Origin: Gnetum montanum
Lineage: Eukaryota > Streptophyta > Gnetopsida > Gnetales > Gnetaceae
Assembly (NCBI GenBank): GCA_015680685.1
Contig: MNCI01005332.1
Location: forward strand, 70,129 to 134,128
Direction of reading: 5' to 3'
DNA: 64,000 nucleotides
Shown: one piece after another, positions 44,601-56,147 of the stretch
How the letters are laid out: each line of letters starts with the position of its first letter
How positions within the stretch are numbered: the stretch's first letter is position 1
Translations under genes and position numbers: made by a program
The notes under the pieces: model-generated
What the model saw: the letters and a program-made list of their open reading frames with translations, nothing else
Database searches by the model: none
What the model was told of the DNA's origin: nothing

Positions 44601-46257
44601 TGAAACACCACTAATTTTGGCCTAGCACTTTTAGACAAGAATCAAGCTAAGTCATGCTGCTGCCCAACATGAGTACAGCATGACTAAACATGGAGGCCTC
44701 CAAAACAGCCCCTGATGGTCCATGATTCAATAGGCAAGGTCCCCCCTGGGGCCCACAGGAAACTGCACCAACTTCCAGCATCCAGAATTAAAANCGGGGC
44801 CCACAGGAAACTGCACCAACTTCCAGCATCCAGAATTAAAATTTTTGGGTTCAAAATGTTTGGTTTTGGCGAAGTACACTTTGGTTACTTTTTCAGACGC
44901 TGTACAGCGTAAGGATTAGCGTCACCAACTTTTGGAGCCCAGAAATTGAGTCAAAAAAGGCCGAAATCGAGCACAAGGACCCTCCATGACCTTTATCAAG
45001 GTCCCTAGTAGCTCCCAGCCTCCAGAAAATCAAGATTTGGGTCTCAAATGTGCCATTTTGACTTGGTGATGCTGGGGTTACTTTTTCAGACGTTGCATAG
45101 CGTAAGGATCAGCGTCAACAACTTTTAGAGCCCCAAAACTGAGCCAAAATAACTTAATTTCAAGGGTGCAAGTCATCCTCAGGGTCCATTATTGGTAACT
45201 ATGGGTCCCAGCCTTCAAAAATTCTAGATTTTCGCTCAAAATTGCAAGTTTTGGAGGTCACATTATAGGTCACATTGCAGGTCACGTTGGGCAATCAAAT
45301 TTCTCTTGTTGTACATGTTATTATAAATCCCCATTTGTGGGCATGTCAAGCCCTCATGGTCTAAAACAAAAAAAAATATAATTTTTCAAGTGGGCCAGAG
45401 CCAGAGCTAATGCTTCTAAATTTTCTTTAAATTTTTATCACTTGAGGGATTTTTTTTTCTAATTTGTTTGTATTTTCATGGGCTTGAATGACCCACAAAT
45501 TGTAAAATACATTGAACCTAGTCAAAGAATGCAATTGCCAACACACATCCAACTCGTGCACAACTATCCAACACAAATACATTAAACTTGGTTAAAGAAT
45601 GCAACTGCCCAAGCCTAGCCCAACCCTATAAATACCCTATCAATTCACACAATCTAGAGGAGGACAAAGGAGAAGAAGAAGGAGAAGATTGGAAGAGGCA
45701 AAGATTAGAGAGATTGACAATTCTGAAGGAGGACAGAACTTGCAATCCTTGGGCGCTTGGCACATCTGATTGTTGGCTTCCAAGTTTTTCTCACGTTCAT
45801 CCCATTTAATCGTCACATCATTGTGTCATATTATTTTGGGGCTAGGCATTTGACTTGCCATCCACATGTGTGCAACTACGCTTTGACCGGTGCATATTCC
45901 TGTTTGAACAATACAATACAGTTTCATTATTGTCTCCCATTTACATTGTTTATTTCTGTTTATGCTTTACGAATATAACTTTGCTTATGCTTTATTCATA
46001 ATTTAGTATGCTTTATTTACATTTCGTATTGTTATTTACATTCCATTTACATCCTGTTTACGATAACCTAAGTGCTAGCCGTAGCTTACGCTCGAGGAAG
46101 TCCTTAGTTGATTTGCGTGCAAACCCCCCAAGGCACTCTGCCTTTGTTTATTTTTCCAGCTTGCCCTCGGGTGAAGGTAGGATCAACTGTGGCTGCCCGA
46201 TAATCTCTCGGTGTCTGTTTTCCTTCCAGCCTTACACTGACGATTTAGGACAGTATA
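44601..46257 (+). repeat. 5' LTR of the Tat-like element
   Basis: 1657 bp as assembled. TATAAATA at 45627-45634. A segment (GTTACTTTTTCAGACG.TG.A.AGCGTAAGGAT) is repeated near 44876 and 45079. A single N at 44794 lies between two near-identical 46-bp copies (GGGGCCCACAGGAAACTGCA..), so the true LTR is probably about 48 bp shorter. A probable primer-binding site TGGCGCTAGAAGGAGGG follows at 46263-46279. Confidence 0.9.
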
Positions 46258-46444
46258 GTTTTTGGCGCTAGAAGGAGGGCCACTTTCTTGTTATTGGTTA
46301 AAACATCACTACCTGTCAAAACTCATCCATCTTGCCCATTTGAGTCTCCTCATCCCTGTTGATCACACTGAGCTTGTGTCGCCTCATGCTACAATTGCTT
46401 GCAATCCAACTCCATTCATCTACTCCAGTCCATTCATGTTTATC

Positions 46445-49316
46445 ATGGAATCTTCCAAAGCCAACCCATTAACACTACCGATTGCTGACATTGGGCCCGA
46501 AGCTTCAAACCTTGTGACTGCTACGGAATCCATAACCATTATTGAACACATAAATCCTCAAGGCCCTACACGCCAATCACTCAGGCTATAGGGCAAAGGC
46601 CCCATTCATGAAACTCTTACACCTGAATAGTATAATTTTATCTATGTCAGAATCCAAGCCAACCTATCCATTGATCGTGTAGAGAGGGAAGCTAAGCGAG
46701 AATATGAATTTATCCACAAAGGAGGATGTGAGTTTATCCCTTCTGCATTTGACATAATTCCACTATCTAAAAACCATCATAAACTCATATCCTAGCTTAT
46801 TATGGCTAGAAGTCATGCCTTACAACTACCTCCCATAGAGCCTCAAGATGAAGAAGATGACTTTGCAGCCCAATCTGAACATGGAGAATCATACCATACC
46901 GTTAGCCCCCATGCCCATACAAACCCATTATTTCATCCTTTCCTGGAAGAAACTGTGTTTCCTTCTTCATCCACAAACACTCGAGGACTTGTTCCCCATT
47001 CCATTCCTATCTTCTCCGTGCTCAATAACATTCACTATGATATGTCCACTTCCATCATTCCTCCACCAGTGCAGTCCCAACAACTCCCCCAAACCAACGC
47101 AGGGTCAATCCTCCAACCTCAAGTAATTGGAATACCGTCAGTCATACCAGCTTCCACGTCCACCCATTACATACCTTAGGTGCATATCCATGGAGCACCA
47201 TTAATTACTCCAACCGAATACATTCAGGGTATTACCTCACAACCTGTGGATGGGCAATGGGTTCCACCAGTAGTCTCAGTTCTGAATACCATTCCACCAC
47301 AACAAATGTTAGCCCAACAACCTTTCTTTCCACAAACAATGCAACAATTAAACCATTATCATCCACAATCCACTCAATCCACTGGTTTGCCTACCACCCA
47401 AGAATTGGCAGACACAAAAAATGATGCACTCGTTGGAAGAAGAATTAAAACGCCTTAAAACTTTCAACAATGAGGAAGTCAAGGTACTAGATTTCTATCA
47501 AGATGATCCAATTGACCCCTCAGTTCCACCCTTGACCTTGCCAAAAGGAGTCTCATTACCTCAACTGACTAAGTACAATGGAGAAGGGGACCCAAATGCC
47601 CACCTAGTGACATTTAGAACCAAAATCCTTTTACTTCAAGCATGGCCTCATGTAATTTTGTGAGTGTTTGCAATGTCCTTAACCGGAAAAGCCTTAGACT
47701 GGTACCAATCTTTACCTCGTAGCTCCATATCTTCTTTAGAGAGTTTGTTGCATCAGTTTGTCACTCGTTTCAATTACAATTTGAAACCTAAGGCCACGTT
47801 AGATAGCTTGATTCAAGTTAAACAAGCGCCATTAGAGCCAGTGCAAAAATTTATCCAAAGGTGGAGTGTAGCCTTAAATGAACTTCACGAACCTATCCCC
47901 GAAAGATATTTACTCACTATCCTTAAGTCAGCCATGAATGACTTTATTAAGTCAAAACTTTACTACCTGAAAGCCCGCACATTGAGTCAAGCATTCGTAC
48001 AAATCAAAGACACAGAAGAAGCGGCACAAACAAGTAATGACCCAGCCTACTCAACCTTTAGGAGCCAACATATGAGGAAAGATAAATCCAAAACAATAGT
48101 AGCAGTAGTGGCTAAGGGAAAACAACCTGCTATCCCAAACAACTATGAAAGAACCACACCCACTCATACACCTAAAAATTCCTCAAATAGAAACAACAAC
48201 ATAGGTCATGCCCATACCTTTGAAAGGAAAGACCCTGCCCAATACACACCATTGCCCATGAAGCCTTCACAACTACTTGATCAACTTTTAAAGGCTGGGC
48301 TAATTCAACACAAACAAATGTCTCGTGTGGCCTTGCAAAGACATGATCGCTTTTGCGAATTGGCCAAAAATCCAGCTTTAGCAATATCCGACGAACCTCC
48401 CATTCCAAAAGGCTTTAGGTTGGATAGGTTTTGTGAATATCACCAACGGTGTGGTCATGGGACTGATTATTGCTTTGCGTTGAAATAAGACATACAACGC
48501 ATGATAGATGGGGGTGAAGTAGTGTTTGATGAGACAAACCCGATAAGGCCTCAAAACCAATCCATGGGGGTCTACAAAGATCCTCTCAATACCAAAACCA
48601 ATGATGCCCCATATGTGATTAATACTATCCATGTGGAAGATGGACAAGATGTTCCTCAAAAGCCTTTTATGATTCGTGGGCATTCAGAAAACACATCTAC
48701 CTCAATATCTCCTCAAACCCCTTTTACCACATGCACGTCCCCCACACCATTAAAACCATTCATCATCTGCATACCTCCTTCGGTTGCCACCACAACAAAC
48801 ATACCATCTGAAAACCGACCCATTCCCTTTGTGGTCCGAGTGCCAAAATACCCTGGCACACAACCCACCTCCACTTCTCGACGACCTTTGTGAGAACGTC
48901 TTGCCGATAGGCTAATAAGAGAGCACTTGGAAAAAGAAAAAAGAGAGCGCATGGAGAGAGAAAACCATGGACATGAATTAGGACTACCAAAGCCTACACC
49001 GCTAAGCACTGTTCCCATGAGTTCATCTGTTAATGAGCCTAGTACAAGTCACCAAAACAAAGATGAAGTCACAAGTCATATCCCAAACCCAACATCCTCA
49101 NTCCCAAATGGTAAAGACCTAGCAAATGCGTTGACCCAGGTCACACAAGCCTTAAAACAAAAGAATACTTCTTTAAGTTTGTATGACCTAGTAATGACTT
49201 CACCAGTACATCGAGAGGCTCTCGTACGAATGCTAACTTCAATTCCTGTTAGTGAGGATCTTCCTGCAGACGAGCCATTCATTTATGCAGTAATATCCCA
49301 CAACTTCAGGAATTGA
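46445..49316 (+). pseudogene. Gag of the Tat-like element
   Basis: ATG at 46445 (MESSKANPLTLP). The frame crosses four TAG stops (near 46589, 46627, 46796 and 47177) and shifts once near 47440. The core 47664-48488 reads MSLTGKALDWYQSLPRSSIS, LLHQFVTRFNYNLKPKATLD and FIQRWSVALNELHEP, the retrotransposon gag domain. It ends with the zinc knuckle CEYHQRCGHGTDYC. A Pro/Thr-rich linker (48501-48893) and a Lys/Glu-rich part follow to 49316. A single N lies at 49101. Confidence 0.9.
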
Positions 49317-50053
49317 AGACCACATCCTTAGAGTTTCACATTAGGGACATTAAGCTAGATGAGAAAACAAGGAAAATCACCACGGCCCCTATGTTCATAA
49401 CAATACAGGTTGATCATTTCAAAATATGTAGGGTGCATGTCGATGATGGTGCAGCAACAAATGTAATACCTTTTTCCATCATCAAAAAATTAGGACTCAC
49501 TGAACAAGTACAACCCACAACAACCTCTTTCTTGAGATCTTTTAGTGGTTTCCATGTGGGAGTGAAGGGCATGGTTACCTTAGATTTCATAGCCAGAGAC
49601 CAATTCCCTACATCAGCTGAATTCATAGTAGTTGATGAAATGCTAGGGTTTAATCTAATCCTAGGACGTCCTTGGCTAGCTCAACTTATAGCCGTATCTT
49701 CACCAATCCATCAGGAGATACATCTACCTTACGAGGGTGGTGAGATCATCATACATGGGGATATAACACCATCGATCACTTCCTCATACCTTGAGGTAGG
49801 TCAAGGGTCAGAAATTTAGTTCATTAAGCCTAAACAAGAAACCATGAACATACATCAGAACGTGAACCCAACATTGACTCACAATCCAACTAGCACTGAA
49901 AAAACACAAGAAGACACAGACATAGGATCCATTCCTGCTGATGTTTCTTGGTCAGAACTATCCTTTGACATCACCGATGAAGGGGAAGGTGAATATAAGA
50001 TCATACCGATACACCCAGCTCCACATGTTAAGCTACAAAAGATCAAGAGGTAA
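49313..50053 (+). pseudogene. Protease of the Tat-like element
   Basis: Frame -1 relative to gag. It reads CRVHVDDGAATNVIPFSIIK (catalytic D-D-G-A-A, in place of D-S/T-G) and later GFNLILGRPWL, the retropepsin end. One stop at 49819 (Q/K-F-stop). The frame then continues to 50053, where AAG AG|GTAACT holds a stop that would be removed if the GT is a splice donor. The shift at about 49312 may be a mutation. Confidence 0.85.
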
Positions 50054-50923
50054 CTCAACAACTAGAACGAATGATACGAACTATCTGAAATGACGTTAAA
50101 CTACGAACTATTCGAAATGATGTTAAACTATGAACTGTTCAAAACGACATTAAACTACAAACTGTCCAAAATGATGTTAAACTATGAATTGTTCGAAATG
50201 ACGTTAAACTACGAACTGTCTAAAATGACGTTAAACTACGAACTGTCCGAAATGACATTAAACTACGAACTGTTCGAAATGACGTTAAACTACGAACTAT
50301 CCGAAATGAAGTTAAGCTACGAAATATCCAAAATGACGTTAAACTACAACATGTCCACAATGACATTAAACTAGCCACAGTCATAAATGACCAGTTCGAT
50401 TTAAAACTTCTTGAAAACGTTATTACCTTTGGCCCACCATGGCGTAAAACTGGTAATCCTTTCTTTGAAAATAGATGCAACAGTCCATCAAGACTTTAAA
50501 CTGATGTACCAAGCTCGAAATGGCTCTAAACTAGAGCCAACAAATTACAGATTTACAAACTCTAATCATCTTACATTGAATTTTTGCTTATAGGTTACAA
50601 GTTATGATTTAGATTCTTGCACGGTCATTGCTTTATTTTCCAAGTATTTACCTTACATCTTGCTCTACACTTTAGAAATTTATTGTTACATTTAGTTGCA
50701 CACATATACTCTAGAAAACAAAGAAAAACAATAAAAAACATGAAAAATGAGAAAAATATTTACATAAAGATAACAATGCAACAATTTTATATCACAATTA
50801 AAATTCAAGCCATTACATTAGTCTTTATACATTCCACCAAGCTAGTTATCCTATATTCATTTACACTTTGTAACTCTCCTACTAAGGGGATGTCTCTTAT
50901 TTCGCTCCTGTTTTAATTGGCAG
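50050..50923 (+). other. Probable Ogre-type intron between protease and RT
   Basis: Donor-like AGAG|GTAACT at 50050 and acceptor-like TTTTAATTGGCAG at 50911-50923, with a T-rich stretch before it. Ogre elements are known to carry an intron here. Joining exactly these two sites is not in phase with the RT frame, whereas a cut seven bases later is, so the true acceptor or a later indel is unresolved. Confidence 0.5.
50079..50375 (+). repeat. Tandem array, 11 x 27 bp
   Basis: Unit AACTGTCCGAAATGACGTTA plus AACTACG, eleven copies, 297 bp, a few changes per copy. The period is nine codons, so both strands show spurious open frames. It lies inside the probable intron. Confidence 0.92.
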
Positions 50924-52560
50924 AAGCAAGCATCATGGCCACCAACAACATCCTCTCAATATTGTCTCTCAACGGATCATACAGAGATGTAGAAAGAGCG
51001 ATCCGCCCAGAATCTTTGGATCTAAATCCATCCACCTATACTGATTTGATAGCCTCCACTCAAGAAACATCATATTGGCCTAAAAACGTAGCTAAAACTC
51101 TAGATCTAGAAGCTAACAATATCACTGAAGATCCTCTAGTTGAAATCCCCATTACCACAGTCAATGACGAAGACAGAACTTTGAAATTAAGTACCTTACT
51201 AGATCCACAACTCATAGGTGACATCACTCAGGTTTTAAAAGACAACATAAAAACGTTTGCATGGTCATATACAGACATGCCAGGACTAGACCCTCGGATC
51301 ATCCAACATAACATTATTCTTGATAAAAAAATTAAACCAGTAAAGCAAAAAGCACGAAAGGTTAGACCCAAAGTGGCATTAGCAGTCCGCGCTGAGATCA
51401 CAATGCTCTATCAAGCTGGTTTCATCCAAGCCGTTGACTATTCCGATTGGGTATCAAACATTGTTGTAGTCCCCAAGAAGAACGGTAGTCTACGCATATG
51501 CATTGACTTCCATGACCTCAACATAGCCACTATAAAAGATGAATTTCCCCTACCCAACATTGATCAACTTATTGAAAAAACAGCTGGAGATGCACTGTTA
51601 TCCTTTATGGACAGATTTTCAGGCTAAAATCAGATAAGAATTAATCCAGAGCATCAACTCAGAACAACTTTTATGACACCTTGGGGAACATTTTGTTATA
51701 CGATGATGCCATTTGGCCTTAAAAATGCAGGTGCTACATATCAACGAGCAATGACATACATATTTAGTGATTACATGCTCAATTTGCTCAATGATTATGT
51801 TGATGATATAACAGTCAAGTGTAAAACAATTGAACAACATGCAAAAGATCTAGACTTAGTGCTTAAACGTTGTCTCAAATATGACCTTAGGCTCAATCCA
51901 AAAAAGTGTGTGTTCGGGGTTAAAACAGGCAAAATGCTTGGTTTCCTAATTTCCGAAATAGGGATACAAGTAGACCCCGATAAGGTTAAAGTGATAACCA
52001 ATATGCAACCACCAAGAAACCTTACCAAACTACGCGACCTTCAAGGTAGGCTGCAATTCATTAGATGCTTTATCGAAAGGCTGATGGATAAGTTGAGTCC
52101 CATGCAACATCTATTACGAAAGAATGTACATTTCCAATGGACTCAACAATGCCAAGAAGCGTTTGAGAACATAAAATAAGAGCTGGCCCAGCTACCAACT
52201 GTTTATCCTCCACAAAGTGACAAACCTTTCTACATCTATCTTGCAACTTCCGGTTCTTCCATCGCATCCATGCTTTGTCAAAAACGTCAAGATGGGGCTG
52301 AGATCCCTGTATACTATCTAAGCCATGCTTTAATAGCCCATGAACAATGATACAACGACGTAGAAAAATCATGCCTCGCCCTTGTCTTCTCTTTAAAGAA
52401 ATGATGGCATTATCTCTTCCGTAATCAGGTTTACATCATTTGCAAAGATAATGTTCTCCGTGCCATCACTAATAACATCTATGAGTCAAGTAGGTTAGCT
52501 AGGTGGAAAGTGATGATTGCAGAGTTTGATTTACACTATGCTGCTCAATCTTCCACAAAA
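50924..52560 (+). pseudogene. Tat-like reverse transcriptase and first RNase H
   Basis: One frame runs without indels through pol. RT blocks: YTDMPGLDPRIIQHNI, YQAGFIQAVDYSDWVSNIVV, PKKNGSLRICIDFHDLN, then a stop in FSGxNQI, TPWGTFCYTMMPFGLKNAG and LLNDYVDDITV (YVDD intact, near 51795). Further on LGFLISEIGIQVDPDKV and LQGRLQFIRCFIERL. RNase H 1 follows (FYIYLATSGSSIASMLCQ; PVYYLSHAL). Stops: TAA near 51626, TAA near 52177, TGA near 52349 and 52402. Confidence 0.92.
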
Positions 52561-52659
52561 GGTCAAGCAATAGCCACTCAACTAACTGTCTCACCGACGC
52601 ACGATCAAGCAACGATAAACCCCGAATTCCCCGATGAAAATGTTAATAGTATAGACATT

Positions 52660-53238
52660 GTAGTTGATAATTATGAGGTAATTCTCTACTTTGATGGGGC
52701 CTTAACCTCTCGTGGAGGAAGTGCCGCAGCTATCTTAATATACCCCTTTGGGGAAATCCAACCTTCTACTTATCACTTAAACTTTCCTTGCACCAATAAC
52801 ATAGTAGAATACGAGGGTCTTCTTAGAGGACTTCAAATAGCGCTAACTTCGGGAATCTCATGCCTTCTAGTTTGAGGCAATTCGCAATTAGTTATTAATC
52901 AAGTCACTGAAGCCTACACATGCAAAGCTCTCCATTTGCAATCATATTGTGATTTGACTAAACATCTAGTGAGACAACTAGTAGAAGTGGATATACAACA
53001 CATCCCTAGAAGTAAGAATACCATTGCTGATGCACTTGCCACACTAGCCTTAAACATGATGCCTGAAATGTTTCATGCATTGCCTAGTTCTATAACCAGT
53101 TGTGCCAGACCTATAATTGACACTCTAAATGAAGTACCTATAGCATCTGTTAGTACAACACATGCAATAGGATGGTATGATGATGTAAAAGAGTACCTTC
53201 TAAAAGGCGAACCTCCACAACACTTCACAAATGCTTAA
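52660..53238 (+). pseudogene. Second (archaeal-type) RNase H
   Basis: Same frame. VILYFDGALTSRGGSAAAIL (first Asp), NIVEYEGLLRGLQIALTSG (Glu), then V-stop-GNSQLVINQV (the GDSQL Asp is Asn and the codon before is TGA) and HIPRSKNTIADALATLA (last Asp). This extra domain after the ordinary RNase H defines the Tat lineage. The TGA and the Asn are both explained by CpG changes in CGAGGCGAT. Confidence 0.9.
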
Positions 53239-54205
53239 AAGGATGCCGTACAAAAACGTTCCCGCCAATACACATTAATAGGTGATACTTTGTGTCGTAA
53301 ATCATATGAAGGTATTTTGCTAACGTGTGTTAGTAGCACTGATGGTCAAACGATTATAGAAAAAATCCATGAAGGACTTTGTGGAGGGCATATAACACCT
53401 AAAGCAATGGCAACAAAGATTAGGCATTTAGGCTATTACTGGCCACACATGGAATACGATTGCATCTCCAAAGTTTGAACATGTGACATCTGCCAAAAGC
53501 ATGGTAATCTGATACATGTGTCGCCTAACGAACTACATACAGCACAAATCACATGGCCATTCAAAAAATGGGTTTTAGACTTAATTGGACCAATAACGTC
53601 ATCATCTTTAGCAGGCCATAGCTTCATTATCACTACAACTGAATATTTCACAAAATGGGTGGAAGCTATTCTTCTTAGGAAGACCACGTCAAAGCACATT
53701 TTCACCTTTATAATGGAAAATATTATAACTCGTTTTGGTATTCCAATGACTGTCGTCACCAATAATGGGCCACAATTTAGCAGTAAAGATACCAAAAACT
53801 TTAGTGAAAGTCTCAGTATTAAACACACATTTTCATCACCTTACTACCTGCAGAGCAATGGTCAAGCAGAGGCTACAAACAAAAATATCATCATAGTGCT
53901 CAACAAGATGCTGAATTAGAGCAAGAAACAATGGCATGAACAATTAGTCTACGCATTGTGGGATTATAGAATAACACATCGAACATCCACAGGTAAAACC
54001 CCATATAGTCTTGTATACGGATCTGAAGCTGTTTTACCTTTAGAATTGCAGATTCCCTCATTGCGGATAACTTTCTCCAGTCTTCTTGGTGAAAGTCAAA
54101 ACAATGAATTGTGCATTACTGACCTCAACTTGGTAGAGGAGGAACATGTACAAACTCTTGATCAAATTGAATGGTACCAAAAACAGCAGAGACAAAGGCA
54201 CAAGC
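53239..54205 (+). pseudogene. Integrase of the Tat-like element, cut by the gap
   Basis: LCGGHITPKAMATKIRHLGY, YWPHMEYDC..CDICQKHG (HHCC zinc domain), KWVLDLIGPITSSSL (first Asp), VVTNNGPQFSSKDTKNF (second Asp is Asn), NGQAEATNKNI (Glu kept), WDYRITHRTSTGKTPYSLVY (C-terminal part). Stops at about 53236, 53476 and 53917. The sequence runs into N at 54206. Confidence 0.92.
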
Positions 54206-54610
54206 NNNNNNNNNNNNNNNNNNNNNNNNNNNNNNNNNNNNNNNNNNNNNNNNNNNNNNNNNNNNNNNNNNNNNNNNNNNNNNNNNNNNNNNNNNNNNNN
54301 NNNNNNNNNNNNNNNNNNNNNNNNNNNNNNNNNNNNNNNNNNNNNNNNNNNNNNNNNNNNNNNNNNNNNNNNNNNNNNNNNNNNNNNNNNNNNNNNNNNN
54401 NNNNNNNNNNNNNNNNNNNNNNNNNNNNNNNNNNNNNNNNNNNNNNNNNNNNNNNNNNNNNNNNNNNNNNNNNNNNNNNNNNNNNNNNNNNNNNNNNNNN
54501 NNNNNNNNNNNNNNNNNNNNNNNNNNNNNNNNNNNNNNNNNNNNNNNNNNNNNNNNNNNNNNNNNNNNNNNNNNNNNNNNNNNNNNNNNNNNNNNNNNNN
54601 NNNNNNNNNN
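54206..54610. other. Assembly gap (405 N)
   Basis: It is followed directly by a tandem array, so the gap is probably the unresolved part of that array plus the integrase end. Confidence 0.95.
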
Positions 54611-54990
54611 AGAATAGTCCTGGATCATGACTTAAAACTGATACCACAGAACAGTCCTGGATCATACTTAAAATTGATATCATAGAACAGTCCTGGATCA
54701 TGACTTAAAACTGATACCAAAGAATAGTCCTGGATCATGACTTAAAATTGATACCACAGAGTTCTATCCGGTATGACACTAAACTGCTACATCCATCCTC
54801 CATGACACGAAACTAGCATCCAAAGTCCTCTAAGACTATAAACTAGTTTGCCTCTTCATAGTCCACTATGACTATAAACTAGCAATGCACCATCCGCTAC
54901 AACGTTAAACTAGCACCGTCCAAGGGGTTATGACGTGAAACTAACCCATGATAGTCCGCTAAGACTATAAACTGGCACCATCATCGATGA
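54611..54990 (+). repeat. 37-bp tandem repeats after the integrase
   Basis: Four good copies (AGAA.AGTCCTGGATCATG then ACTTAAAA.TGATACCA) at 54611-54757. They are followed by increasingly divergent units sharing GACTATAAACTAGC-like words (for example near 54830, 54870, 54940). Noncoding. Confidence 0.85.
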
Positions 54991-56147
54991 CCAGGAAAAA
55001 CTTAAAAAGATCTGTTGTTGCAGTTGGCTGTTCCTGTTCCACAAAAACTTGTTGCATGATTCATCTCATGGGCCCTAATGAAACTGATGCTGTTCATGAT
55101 TCTGTCTGTTTTGAAAATTGCACATGGTGACTCCATCTCCTTGTTTAAAGTGTTTAGCTGACTATTTCATTTGTGGTTTTTCTTGTCTTCTTGGAGTTTT
55201 GTTTCCAAGATGACACTTTTGAGGCATTCCTGCATAGATGCTTTTAATCATGACGACAAGGTATCACATTTTTCCTGACGCACGCGACTGGGTTAATCAA
55301 TCCATTCATAAGTACATTCCCAACTCCTGACACATTCCCTATTTTCCATCATGCTACCTTACCCTATTCAATTACATCCCCCTGATACATTTTTCTCATC
55401 TCAAAACTCTTAATACACTGTTGCACACTGTAACTCTCTAAGCAGTTGTGACACAAAACACAATACATAGTACATGATGTAAAATGCAAGTGCTCATACA
55501 CAAGCATGGCACAAAAAGCAAGCTCTTTTAAAAAGACCAAAAATAAAAGACAAAATAAAGCGATAACAAAAAAAGAAAACAAGAAGAGAAAAAGAGAACA
55601 AAAAGGTCAAAGAGAAAAATGCATAGAAAAGGTCTTCATGGCCCCATTAACATCATAAACAAAAGACTATTGGCCATTCTCATACAAGCCCCAAGTGAGA
55701 AGGCAGTTGTCTTGAAAAAATAGTTACACTCGTGTCTCAAAGAGATGATGTCGCACATCACTACATGGCTTTGGCTATTTACAACGCGCCTCGTAAACAC
55801 TCTATAGGAGTCTCATTTCTCCAAAGAACACACTTCCTATATCTTGGCTCCGAGTCTGCTGAACACTGGCTATAGACAAGGACCAAAATACAGCTCATTC
55901 GCAAGAGAGCATTCCTCTCCCACAAATCCCAGCAGCAATCATAGCCCTTAACCTCCTAGCTTCCCTGGTTACAACCGATTCCCTTGAACCACATTCCCTC
56001 AATCCCATGTACTTTTGAAAATGGTGTGATGACACCTAGCTAAGGGTCGATGGTTAATGTTTGATGTTTTGTTGCTCATGGTGTTTTTCACTTCTTTGTC
56101 GATGCCTCTTGGGTAGATTCCTCCACACGTCAACAAAGAGGGGCTAA
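54991..56147 (+). other. 3' untranslated region of the Tat-like element
   Basis: No ORF supported. It contains a long A-rich, purine-rich stretch at about 55540-55625 and ends with the polypurine tract CAAAGAGGGG just before the LTR. Confidence 0.7.

Noticed and set aside
50090-50374. 94-residue open frame of nine-residue repeats, and its antisense partner
   Set aside because: Product of the 27-bp tandem array; the period is a multiple of three, so any frame stays open.
54611-54990. CRISPR-like array
   Set aside because: Contiguous degenerate tandem repeats without spacers, inside a plant retrotransposon.
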